Positions 14,038-21,672 of a stretch of 46,000 nt of DNA are shown one piece after another. This DNA comes from Methanobacterium sp. BAmetb5. Its GTDB lineage: Archaea > Methanobacteriota > Methanobacteria > Methanobacteriales > Methanobacteriaceae. Where the stretch lies: assembly GCF_003491305.1 (NCBI RefSeq), contig NZ_CP022706.1, positions 1,770,001-1,816,000 on the forward strand. The letters run 5' to 3'. A program made the translations under genes and the position numbers. Positions within the stretch are counted from its first letter, which is position 1, and each line of letters starts with the position of its first letter. The notes beneath the pieces were generated by a model that made no database searches, had not been told where the DNA came from, and saw only the letters and a program-made list of their open reading frames with translations.

Positions 14038-15789
14038 TTAATCCTCTTCTCTTGTGGAGTCGGAATAGGTCACAAAGAATCCATCTGTATCTGCATATAA
14101 TGGCTTGAATCCATGGTTTTCAGCCTTTTCCATAGTTTTTATGAGAAAATCTTTTCCCCATGCTGTTATGGCCTCTGAAGCTTCAACACAATACCAACGA
14201 TATTGTGGATGATTATAAAGCCCATAAATCGTGGAGATTAGTGTTTTCAGTGCTTCTTGTCTGAAGTTTAAGATTTGTTTTTCCTCGGGATCTGTAGATT
14301 TTTTCATCAAAGACTTAATGTGTATCCGTTCGTTTAAAATTTGAGCTGTGACTGTAGGGATAAAACCTTTGGGATTTTTTTGGAACTTATATCCAAATTC
14401 AGGTGCAATATGGCATGTTTCTTCATCACCATCTTGACATAAGGTTTCTGGGGAAATGTTTTTTGCTATGATTATGCTGGGGTATAGGCTTCTGAAATCG
14501 AAGTAAAAAATATTTTCATTTAAGCCCTGTGTAGGTTCTATTACATGTCCTCCCACAACGTTTCGTTCAAATGTCCCCGGTTCATTTGGTAGAATATGAT
14601 TAAATTCATAGGCTTTTCTTATTAAATGCCACTTTACTTGCGTTCCTGTCCCTCTTCGGACAATATCAAATAAGGGCTGTCCAACGATTCGTGCAAGTTC
14701 AATACTCATAGGCAACATCCTCTCTCCAATGTGGATAATAGCTTTTCCATCTTCAAGAGAATATCTGAAAAGTGCCTCTCTTTTTTCGCCACCACTATTC
14801 CAATAATTAGAAATCTCCGATGCAGGAATATCTAATTTTTCAATACCAAATAGCTCTTTATAAACGCTTCCTATTGTATGGCTGTTTAATTGGAGATGTC
14901 TGCGAGTAATTCTATAGAGATCTACATGAATGCGTCCTTTAATCATTGCAGCTTTTTTAGGAACTGTCATCAAACTAAGTTTTGACCCATCAACTCCCAA
15001 TTTTAATGATACACCTAATCGATCGGCCCTTTCTTTAATATAAGGAAAATCAAAGTTGTCTGAGTTGTAACCAGTGATTATGTCTGGATTTTCAGATTTA
15101 ATAGTTCCAACAAATTTCTGTAATAATTCCTTCTCATTGTGGACGGTCCTTACAAAAGCGGATGATGATTTTTTAGTGGAAAATGTCTTTCCAAGTCCAT
15201 AGTTACTAGAGAGACTGATCATTACGATATGGTCTCTATCGGGCTCTGGTATGCCAGTAGGACTATCGACTTCAATGTCAAAACTCAAAATTTTAAGTTC
15301 AGGCTTTAATTCCAATGCCTTGGGATGATCTACCACTTTGAACATACATGTTGAAGATCTTGAGGATACAACCTTTCCTTGTACTTTTACTCCATTCATA
15401 GGCGATAATCCCTTATCTATTAGATATCTACGTTCAAAGGGAATATCATACTCTCTAACATCCTTTACTGACTTAAGATTCTCAATTTTTTCTTTGAATT
15501 GTTTAATATCTCTTGGGTGGTTGAATGTTATCTTCAAAACGTCTCTTATTTTTCTCCTATCTTTTTTAGAGACTATTTCTACCAAACTAAGCCCTAAATT
15601 TATTAACTCATCAATACATGAATTAATATCAAAAGGAATGGCATAAATGTAAGGTTTAAAGCTATTATCCAGAGCTATTATATGCCTTTGATCATTATTG
15701 CCCAAGAGTGTACCAAATAACCTTATAGTGGGTTCACGATTCCGAGTGACATAATCAATATCCAATAGAATAAACTTTTTTATTGTCAT
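14038..15789 (-). CDS. Family B DNA polymerase, PolB1-like, ending just after motif C
   Basis: 583 residues. The exonuclease motifs are intact: Exo I SFDIEVD (D171, E173), Exo [10 protein letters not shown] (D247), Exo III YSLED (Y343, D347). Polymerase motif A is [11 protein letters not shown] (D431), motif B is [13 protein letters not shown] (K515) and motif C is YADTDG (D567, D569). The protein stops 14 residues after motif C, so the thumb is missing. This matches the size and break of the large subunit (PolB1, about 586 residues) of the split polymerase of Methanobacteriales; the small PolB2 subunit is not in this window. In motif B the usual Asn of NSxYG is replaced (STIYG). It overlaps the 161-residue gene by ATGA, and the two are the distal part of a three-gene operon. 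An element-borne second PolB1 is likelier than the host copy given the context. Confidence 0.85.
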   Translation of the reverse strand: MTIKKFILLDIDYVTRNREPTIRLFGTLLGNNDQRHIIALDNSFKPYIYAIPFDINSCIDELINLGLSLVEIVSKKDRRKIRDVLKITFNHPRDIKQFKEKIENLKSVKDVREYDIPFERRYLIDKGLSPMNGVKVQGKVVSSRSSTCMFKVVDHPKALELKPELKILSFDIEVDSPTGIPEPDRDHIVMISLSSNYGLGKTFSTKKSSSAFVRTVHNEKELLQKFVGTIKSENPDIITGYNSDNFDFPYIKERADRLGVSLKLGVDGSKLSLMTVPKKAAMIKGRIHVDLYRITRRHLQLNSHTIGSVYKELFGIEKLDIPASEISNYWNSGGEKREALFRYSLEDGKAIIHIGERMLPMSIELARIVGQPLFDIVRRGTGTQVKWHLIRKAYEFNHILPNEPGTFERNVVGGHVIEPTQGLNENIFYFDFRSLYPSIIIAKNISPETLCQDGDEETCHIAPEFGYKFQKNPKGFIPTVTAQILNERIHIKSLMKKSTDPEEKQILNFRQEALKTLISTIYGLYNHPQYRWYCVEASEAITAWGKDFLIKTMEKAENHGFKPLYADTDGFFVTYSDSTREED

Positions 15790-16271
15790 TTTTTCTTTAC
15801 TTTAAGGACAGTTGGTTTGTCTTTTTGAGCCCAAAGCCAGTGAGCGTAATCCAGAATCTCCATTTGATGTTTGTGTTTTAGCTGAGGAGTAATTTTCAAA
15901 ACTTTTCTATCAATATGAAACATATCTCTCCCATAAAGCTGCGGGTCTCTCCTTTTATATTTCGTATCCATTTGGGAAACATACTGATAGGAGAAATCAA
16001 TCTCCTTATCAAGGTCAAAAAGGTTTACTAGCTCCCGGTCTATATTAATAAGCAAACCAATAGCTAAATGAATTTCTTCATATGTTATGGGATCCGCTTG
16101 TGCTTTTATTTGGAAAAGACCATCTAAATATTCTGTTATCTCGCTATGCCACTGTTGAAAATCTTTAGCAGGGAATACAAGTAAGTCATCTGTTCGTTGG
16201 AATAACTGTGGTCTGTATGCAAGGATTCTTCTCTGATCTACGATACCAAAACTACGTCTCATCTTTACCAT
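15786..16271 (-). CDS. Unknown protein, paralogue of its upstream neighbour, coupled to the polymerase
   Basis: 161 residues, soluble, basic C-terminus (TVLKVKKK). The first 100 residues align with the 127-residue protein encoded upstream: [11 protein letters not shown]...[21 protein letters not shown] against RKVHLYHPELL...VIIYTRDEFKRNYLAMREYID, and later [12 protein letters not shown] against FINVDMDLFLD. Its stop overlaps the polymerase start by 4 bases, so it is made together with the polymerase. It could be a polymerase accessory or primer-handling subunit, but no known domain was recognised. Confidence 0.6.
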   Translation of the reverse strand: MVKMRRSFGIVDQRRILAYRPQLFQRTDDLLVFPAKDFQQWHSEITEYLDGLFQIKAQADPITYEEIHLAIGLLINIDRELVNLFDLDKEIDFSYQYVSQMDTKYKRRDPQLYGRDMFHIDRKVLKITPQLKHKHQMEILDYAHWLWAQKDKPTVLKVKKK

Positions 16272-16284
16272 TACTTCTATCTAT

Positions 16285-16668
16285 TTACAACCAATTGACA
16301 CCCAATGATTTTGCTGGTACGTTACTCGTAGATTCTGCAAGGAGATCATCGGATGGATCAACAGGGATCTTGACATATGTATCAAGGTATGCTTGAGAAG
16401 GTTTTTTGTCTAAAAATAAATCCATATCAACATTAATAAAATGGATCCTCTCCATAATTCTAGCCCAATGCCCTGTTAACTCAAATTCTCGCTCGCTGTC
16501 TATTTGGCTGTATTGTTTAAAAGCATAATCTATGTACTCTCTCATTGCCAAATAGTTACGCTTAAACTCATCTCTAGTGTAAATAATAACTTCTTCGTGG
16601 TCGGAAAGCAATTCAGGATGGTATAGGTGTACTTTCCTTCCTCTAGGAATACCTTCACTAACTCGCAT
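16285..16668 (-). CDS. Unknown protein, first gene of the polymerase operon
   Basis: 127 residues, related over about 90 residues to the downstream 161-residue protein (shared R+V/IxxYxPxL, aromatic D/E-F, EYID/EYLD and Asp-rich segments), so a tandem duplication is evident. No catalytic motif or membrane segment is visible. A ribosome site, AGGTGA, lies 5 bases upstream of the ATG. It is 13 bases before the next gene. The pair may form a heterodimer that works with the PolB1-like polymerase; this is inference from operon structure. Confidence 0.6.
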   Translation of the reverse strand: MRVSEGIPRGRKVHLYHPELLSDHEEVIIYTRDEFKRNYLAMREYIDYAFKQYSQIDSEREFELTGHWARIMERIHFINVDMDLFLDKKPSQAYLDTYVKIPVDPSDDLLAESTSNVPAKSLGVNWL

Positions 16669-16742
16669 AGCATCACCTCAGAATAAAAAATTTGAAGTTT
16701 AAAAGTTATTGCAGTTGTCCTAAAGAGCAGGCGAGAAGTAAT

Positions 16743-16760
16743 GTATAAACAAATTTATAC
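16743..16760. promoter_or_regulatory. 7-4-7 palindrome GTATAAA-CAAA-TTTATAC
   Basis: A perfect inverted repeat in the divergent promoter region between the polymerase operon (minus) and the 55-residue gene (plus). Each arm contains a TATA-like core, so a protein bound here could silence both directions. It shares its geometry with 13721-13738 but not its sequence. Confidence 0.45.
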
Positions 16761-16802
16761 GGTAATTAACATATAACTGCTTAGAAAAGGCAAAGAGGTA
16801 AT

Positions 16803-16970
16803 ATGATGTCTGAAAAAGCACGAGAAGTAAAACAAGTCGTTAGAGCTGTTAAATACAAACAGAATGAGCGTGATTTTTATGATGATGTTGATATTGAATC
16901 TTTAGTCAATGAATTAAAGCCAAAACATGGCGAAAAACTAGAAATAATAATAAGAAAAGTTAAAGGATAA
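16803..16970 (+). CDS. 55-residue hypothetical protein
   Basis: Starts ATGATG with AGAGGTAA just upstream (16794-16801); the second ATG at 16806 has better spacing. The product begins MMSEKAREVKQVVRAVKYKQ and ends EKLEIIIRKVKG. It is charged, with predicted helices and a C-terminal strand and no cysteines. The composition resembles small element-encoded regulators or antitoxin-like proteins, but no family was recognised. It is divergent from the polymerase operon across a palindromic region. Confidence 0.5.
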   Translation: MMSEKAREVKQVVRAVKYKQNERDFYDDVDIESLVNELKPKHGEKLEIIIRKVKG

Positions 16971-17030
16971 CCTTCCACTTCGTTAAGTTCTTAATTTAAG
17001 ATCATATATGGATAGTGGGTTGATTAATGA

Positions 17031-17225
17031 TTAATCAATTCCCATTATCATGTCTTCCATCAATATCCACTGGTATGTACCATCACCATAAATAACACGT
17101 CGAACAGCATGAACTCCATCCTCCAATTCGATAGCTTCCCACTCAAACTGATTTAACCACTCATAATCTTCTTCATCAACTAATGCAGGCATATTCGAAT
17201 TATTTAACTCAATTTTTTTTACCAT
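17031..17225 (-). CDS. Small protein resembling the N-terminus of AP2/HNH-type endonucleases
   Basis: 64 residues. IELNNSNMPALVDEEDYEWLNQFEWEA...HAVRRVIYGDGTYQWILMEDMIMG matches the N-terminal module that precedes the HNH motif in many phage HNH endonucleases (usual form: I.LTQG..A.VDDEDY..L....W......YA.R......I.MHR.IMG). Here the protein stops right after that module, so the HNH nuclease part is absent. It has its own ribosome site (AGAGGTAAT) and a promoter with TetR box 6 placed between TATA and start. It is therefore either a decayed nuclease or a free-standing small DNA-binding protein. Confidence 0.6.
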   Translation of the reverse strand: MVKKIELNNSNMPALVDEEDYEWLNQFEWEAIELEDGVHAVRRVIYGDGTYQWILMEDMIMGID

Positions 17226-17252
17226 ATTAATTACCTCTTTTGATTTATGCGA

Positions 17253-17268
17253 ACTAACGTTCGTTCTT
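17253..17268. promoter_or_regulatory. TetR-box candidate 6 (internal element promoter)
   Basis: ACTAACG-TT-CGTTCTT, preceded by GA. It lies 28 bases upstream of the 64-residue gene; on the minus strand a TATA-like TTTTATATGC (17284-17293) and CTATAAAATC lie upstream of it. Fifteen of the 16 bases of the shared core AACTAACGTTCGTTCG are present, so an element promoter appears to carry the same operator as tetR. Confidence 0.6.
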
Positions 17269-17618
17269 GTATTTGATTTTATAGCATATAAAAGTAATGG
17301 TGGTTAATTTCATAGCCTTATATTGAAGTCAAATACTCGTGCATTGATAGATTAGTATGGTTAAACTAGTTTTTATTAAATAATATAACTTCTTAGTGCT
17401 CATAGAACAATTCAGAGGATAGAAATGTTTTTCTTCTTGGTACTCCTTCAATTAATACATATGAAACACGGGATGACATAAAAATTGAGCGTAAAGAGAA
17501 TACATTTAGGTGATGTGGGGTGGTAATTATGAATAAATACATAAATTCAATGTTAATTAAATATTGCTAATTGAAATTATATTAATAAAGTGAGATCACT
17601 TACAATAGAGGAATATTT
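17269..17618. other. Gene-poor stretch with a possible gene relic
   Basis: A+T-rich, with no convincing gene. From 17406 to the TGA at 17511-17513 one frame reads on as NNSEDRNVFLLGTPSINTYE and about 15 more residues ending ENTFR, without an ATG or ribosome site, so it may be the tail of a decayed gene. GGTGATGTGGGGTGGT at 17510-17525 precedes a short open frame of 13 codons (17529). The promoter of the DUF2188 gene must lie in the last part. Confidence 0.35.
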
Positions 17619-17846
17619 ATGACAAAAAAAACTGTGCATGTAATCCCTAACAAGAAAGGTGGTTGGGATATTAAGAGAGAAGGTGGAGAAAGGGCCTCTG
17701 TCCATACTGATACTAAATCTGAAGCAGAAAACAGAGCTAGAGAGCTTGCTAAGAAAGATAAAACCGAATTAATTATACATGATAAAAAAGGGAAATTCCA
17801 GAAAAGAGATAGTTATGGTAACGATCCATACCCTCCAAAAGGATGA
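17619..17846 (+). CDS. DUF2188-family small protein
   Basis: 75 residues. KKTVHVIPNKKGGWDIKREGGERASVHTDTKSEAENRARELAKKDKTELIIHDKKGKFQKRDSYGNDP matches DUF2188: a VVPxxxGWxVKxxG strand pair, a helix with the A..A.E/RA..LA pattern, an ELxIHxxxGxIxxxxSYG strand pair, and a terminal DPxP. Such proteins are common on plasmids and islands and often sit beside defence genes; their function is unknown. It is convergent with tcmP, 16 bases away. Confidence 0.8.
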   Translation: MTKKTVHVIPNKKGGWDIKREGGERASVHTDTKSEAENRARELAKKDKTELIIHDKKGKFQKRDSYGNDPYPPKG

Positions 17847-17862
17847 AATTGATAGTTTACCA

Positions 17863-18969
17863 TTAGGATATCATCTTAGGAAACACAATTTGACTTTCTT
17901 TTTTAATACCGCCTCGGGGCCCTAAACCCTGAATATCAATAATTTCATCCCCATATAATTCTTTAACAGCTTGTCTATAATGTTTTTCTATAAAAAATGT
18001 CTCCATACAGCTTAATTCTTGTATTTCCTTAAAAGAAAGAGTTTTACCTTGAAATCTATCTAATAAGAATTCTTTGAATTGAGATAAATCACCATATGAC
18101 TCAAGAGTCATTTGACCTTCAGCAGGACCTAAATATCCAAATCTACCTTCGGTACCTATGCTATACATAACTCCTTTCATTAATGCGCATCCTAAGGGAT
18201 GATTAGTCGCATGGATTAAATAGTAAGTTGTCTGTAATTTATCATCAGCATTTACTTTATACGGGAGAGTATATTTTACAGATGCATAATTGTGTAATTG
18301 ATCCCTATACAATCTTAATAATGACTGTTCGGCCGTTAAATGAGAATATTTTTTTTCTAAAATATCAGAAACATTATTAAATCCAAATAACTCTTCTATA
18401 CTAATTCTATGCTTAGAACTTGTTAAAAATCTATTTACATCTCTTACCATGAAATTAAAAAAAACTTCAGTTTTAGGAAGAGATAGAATGTATTTAATAT
18501 CTTCGAAAGGAACCCCTCCAAAACCAAATGGATCTATAAAAAAGAAGGAAGGTGCTAATCGACCTCTAATTTCTCGTATTTCCGCAACAAGATTACTAAA
18601 TTCATCATTAATAGGATTTAATATGTTAATTTTATCATATTTTTCTGCATTGTCTTTTTCTGCATCGATTACAGCCTTCAAATTATTGTAATTATTTTTA
18701 TCCTTTTCTATAAAAGTACAAACAATTTCATCAATATACTCGAACTGGTCTTTAATCCTACACGCAGTTTCAAGTGCTATAAGCGGAGAACCATCCTCTC
18801 CATCGGCGTATTTTCCTCTTCCAGCAAAACAATCAAAATAACAAACCTTTTTGTTATGACTACCCAGAATTCTGATCCAACCACTAAGGTATTTACTCAA
18901 TATCTCATGTTTTACCTTAGTATGTTCTTTGTAAGCCCATTTTTCTAATGAATCATCGCGATGAGGCAC
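17863..18969 (-). CDS. tcmP: Three-Cys-motif partner protein (TcmP-like), methyltransferase-like fold
   Basis: 368 residues. The N-terminal KWAYKEHTKVKHEILSKYLSGW, then VCYFDCFAGRGKY (43-54), FIEKD (86-90) and SFFFIDPFGFGG (141-152), form a Rossmann-like core resembling class I methyltransferases, where DPFG would sit at the position of the catalytic DPPY/NPPF motif. This is the pattern of the TcmP family, which is defined by its adjacency to a three-Cys-motif protein; here the upstream gene (4-base gap) is a CxxxCxxC radical-SAM-like protein. The C-terminal 80 residues may be a winged helix. The pair is unassigned biochemically. Its location beside the type I RM operon suggests a defence or nucleic-acid modification role. 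Confidence 0.75.
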   Translation of the reverse strand: MPHRDDSLEKWAYKEHTKVKHEILSKYLSGWIRILGSHNKKVCYFDCFAGRGKYADGEDGSPLIALETACRIKDQFEYIDEIVCTFIEKDKNNYNNLKAVIDAEKDNAEKYDKINILNPINDEFSNLVAEIREIRGRLAPSFFFIDPFGFGGVPFEDIKYILSLPKTEVFFNFMVRDVNRFLTSSKHRISIEELFGFNNVSDILEKKYSHLTAEQSLLRLYRDQLHNYASVKYTLPYKVNADDKLQTTYYLIHATNHPLGCALMKGVMYSIGTEGRFGYLGPAEGQMTLESYGDLSQFKEFLLDRFQGKTLSFKEIQELSCMETFFIEKHYRQAVKELYGDEIIDIQGLGPRGGIKKESQIVFPKMIS

Positions 18970-18973
18970 ATAA

Positions 18974-20017
18974 TCACCAAATGCAATTACATTTTATATC
19001 TTTATAATTCATATCAATGGAATTCCACATCTTAATAGTTTCTTTACACAATCCAACATCTGAAAAGCAGTGTTCGGTTTTAAGGTAGGTTATTATGGTG
19101 TTATACATCTCAAGTCTTTTTTCAAAGCTGATTTTTTTACCCCAATTTGATTTATCATCTAAATAATCCACCCAGCTTTTATCCTTGGAGTTATTTATGG
19201 TGCTTTGTAAACCTCTTAGAGATCCTAAGGTGATTATTTCAGGAGTTAGGTTTTTAAATAAATAGTCGATGATTTCTTTGTATTTATGTTTCCAACCATT
19301 TATTGGCACTATAGGATCTATTCTCATACGAACAGAATAACCTTCATCATATAATTTTTTAGCAGCTTTTATTCTCTTTTTAGGTGAAGGTGCTCTTTTT
19401 TCCCATTTCTTTGATACATCAAAAGCATTGATACTGAAACTTGATATTAAGATATCTTGGGATTTAGATTCAATTATCCCATCAACATTATCGGATTTAG
19501 TGAGAACCAGGAGTTTATGTTTATTTTGTTTTTTAAATAAGTCAATAACAAAACCAGATAATGCATCTTCTGTTCCTTCAAAAAGTAGTGAGTCTGATAG
19601 TTCGCCAGAGTTCAGTAGCGAAGGAGTTTCATTTTGATAGAGGAAATTTCTTATGTGACTTTTTATCTTGTCTTTTTCTTTTATGTAAGGCTTTTTCTTC
19701 ATAGGCCTGAACCTTAAAGTCCCATTAAGATAACACCAAGCACAATCAAAATTACAGCCATTAGCCCACTTTAATTCAATAAAATGAGGGCACACCACAT
19801 CTTCATCATTCTCAGGATAAGGTGTTTTATCAAATAAGGTAATTATGGATCCATCTGCAACCTTGGAAAAAGTTGGTTTTATATTGTTTTCTAGAGTAAC
19901 CGTGTTCTTCAATTCGATAGAACACGCAGCATCCATATTTCTATAACGTTTCTTATCATTCAAGTCTCCCTTTGATAAGAATTCGATTGCGTCCTCACAG
20001 GTTAATGTAGTTTGCAT
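18974..20017 (-). CDS. Radical-SAM-like three-Cys-motif protein (spore photoproduct lyase-like)
   Basis: 347 residues. FIELKWANGCNFDCAWCYLNGT contains C88, C92 and C95, the CxxxCxxC that binds the [4Fe-4S] cluster in radical SAM enzymes, with an aromatic residue before the last Cys. NSGELSDSLLFE (136-147) and MRIDPIVPINGW resemble the spore photoproduct lyase-like branch. C-terminal cysteines (C332, then KCNCIW at the very end, C343 and C345) could bind a further metal. It is cotranscribed with tcmP, and the ATG has a weak purine-rich leader. Radical chemistry on nucleic acid, such as repair or base modification, is the natural inference; no substrate can be read from sequence. Confidence 0.75.
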   Translation of the reverse strand: MQTTLTCEDAIEFLSKGDLNDKKRYRNMDAACSIELKNTVTLENNIKPTFSKVADGSIITLFDKTPYPENDEDVVCPHFIELKWANGCNFDCAWCYLNGTLRFRPMKKKPYIKEKDKIKSHIRNFLYQNETPSLLNSGELSDSLLFEGTEDALSGFVIDLFKKQNKHKLLVLTKSDNVDGIIESKSQDILISSFSINAFDVSKKWEKRAPSPKKRIKAAKKLYDEGYSVRMRIDPIVPINGWKHKYKEIIDYLFKNLTPEIITLGSLRGLQSTINNSKDKSWVDYLDDKSNWGKKISFEKRLEMYNTIITYLKTEHCFSDVGLCKETIKMWNSIDMNYKDIKCNCIW

Positions 20018-20176
20018 CTGTTCCCTCTATATATTTCTTATTAACTATAAATCTTTCTAAACAGATTACATAACATATTATCGCTATTATAACTTTTATT
20101 TATTCTTCCAGTATCTCTGTGGTTTATTTAAGTGATCAATTTATCCAAACAACATGAAGATAGTTAGATATTCAAT

Positions 20177-20788
20177 CTATTCAACTAATTTATTGGTTTC
20201 TACTTTTATTACATCTCCAAAAATATCCTTTTCATATTCTTCAACAGTTTCAATAAAGCTTTTTAGACTGTTTACAATTAATTTATCACGATATATAATG
20301 ATATCAATCGAAACTTTGTTCTCTAATATCAAGTCTTGTCTAATCTTCATATCTTTGTTAAGGAATTCAATTTCTGATGCAATTATAGGTAATTTTATAC
20401 TTTCTTTTTCTATTAACAAGTTAATGTCTTCCATTATCTCATTCAAAGGCAATAAATCATGTAATGGAATTAATAAATTCCACATATCTACTTTTGTAGA
20501 TTTTATATCACTTATTTCTTTTTCAAGAGCTTCACAATTAGCTGTGGCATTTGCTACATTATTGGCATTTTTAGCTCTGATAGCTGATATTAATTTACCT
20601 TCTTTTTTGGCTATTCTTTGTTCGTCCAAAACCAAGTTAAAGATCATTGTAATTGTTGCACCTATTATTATAGCTAAAATTGATAATATAGGAGAATACT
20701 GAGGTTGATTTAATGAAGTGATATAAATAAATATTATTGCTACAATAACAAGAATTGATAATGCAAATATTATATATTTCTTCCACAT
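20177..20788 (-). CDS. Two-pass membrane protein with cytoplasmic coiled coil
   Basis: 203 residues. Two hydrophobic segments (about 5-25 and 33-53: IIFALSILVIVAIIFIYI and PILSILAIIIGATITMIFNLVL) are followed by a long charged helical region with heptad-like patterning. No known domain. It is the last gene of the restriction-modification run, 18 bases after the 281-residue gene. Small two-pass membrane proteins with coiled coils occur as effectors or sensors in defence loci, which is only an analogy here. A G-rich ribosome site (GGGGAA) precedes the ATG. Confidence 0.6.
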   Translation of the reverse strand: MWKKYIIFALSILVIVAIIFIYITSLNQPQYSPILSILAIIIGATITMIFNLVLDEQRIAKKEGKLISAIRAKNANNVANATANCEALEKEISDIKSTKVDMWNLLIPLHDLLPLNEIMEDINLLIEKESIKLPIIASEIEFLNKDMKIRQDLILENKVSIDIIIYRDKLIVNSLKSFIETVEEYEKDIFGDVIKVETNKLVE

Positions 20789-20806
20789 TTTCTATTCCCC
20801 ATTCAT

Positions 20807-21652
20807 TTAATAATCTAAATAAAACTGGAAAAAGTAAATTCCGTTACCTTCTTCAACCCAACAGACTATATAAACTGGTTCTCGTGGTAAATCAAATGAA
20901 TTACCATTTTTATCTAAAAAATCACATAGATTTATGGTAATAGATTTATGAGCAAATAAATTATTTATTCCATTTTGGTAAGAATTTTCAAACTCACATA
21001 ACTTCTCTTTAGAAAATCCGATTAACAATCCAACTCTCAAATGGGAGATAGTTTCCTCACTTAAATTTTCCAATTTAAAACTATGTCGAGATAATCCAAC
21101 ATTTATTTGAGCACTCTGTGACCGCATGTCACGTTCATTTAGATCTAATAAAGGTCTTGTATCTATTGCGATTTTGGTGTCAACAGTAACTCTTGGTGGT
21201 CTTTGATTATAGGTATTTTTAAGGTCTTGATACACCTCTTTAGAAATGATATCTCTTATTGATTCGTTCCATTTAGTTTTTAATCCCTTCAAACCTTCAT
21301 AAATTTGAGGGACCCCTGAAAAACCGTGTATTGAATTAAATAATAGGGTTAAGCCGGAACTAATAATAATATCTGCATTAATAACAAATGAACCACTATA
21401 ATAATCTTGCACTTCTATTTTTGGAAGGTATTCTTTTGATAAACCTAAATCTAAAAAAAACTCATCAATTATCTGCTGAGATGAATTAACAAAGATTATT
21501 TTCCATTTTTCTTTATTAAAACTAAAATAATCTAAATCAATTTCATTCCTGAAACATGGATTGTTTTTTTCTAAATCACATAACCATATTTTTGTTTCGT
21601 CGGATAAATCCATGAAAAAATTAATTTTTGCCAAAATTACATTATTTTCCAT
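20807..21652 (-). CDS. Unknown soluble protein in the type I RM operon
   Basis: 281 residues from ATG 21652, which has AGGGGG 5-10 bases upstream. An in-frame ATG at 21688 would overlap hsdR and has no such site. No recognised family. The middle (VTVDTKIAIDTRPLLDLNERDMRSQSAQINVGLSRHSFKLENLSEETISHLRVGLLIGF) is followed by a C-terminal beta-rich part ending YIVCWVEEGNGIYFFQFYLDY. No membrane segment. It lies 20 bases downstream of hsdR and just before the two-pass membrane protein, so the two may form a unit appended to the RM system. Confidence 0.55.
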   Translation of the reverse strand: MENNVILAKINFFMDLSDETKIWLCDLEKNNPCFRNEIDLDYFSFNKEKWKIIFVNSSQQIIDEFFLDLGLSKEYLPKIEVQDYYSGSFVINADIIISSGLTLLFNSIHGFSGVPQIYEGLKGLKTKWNESIRDIISKEVYQDLKNTYNQRPPRVTVDTKIAIDTRPLLDLNERDMRSQSAQINVGLSRHSFKLENLSEETISHLRVGLLIGFSKEKLCEFENSYQNGINNLFAHKSITINLCDFLDKNGNSFDLPREPVYIVCWVEEGNGIYFFQFYLDY

Positions 21653-21672
21653 TCTAAACCCCCTACCATCAA

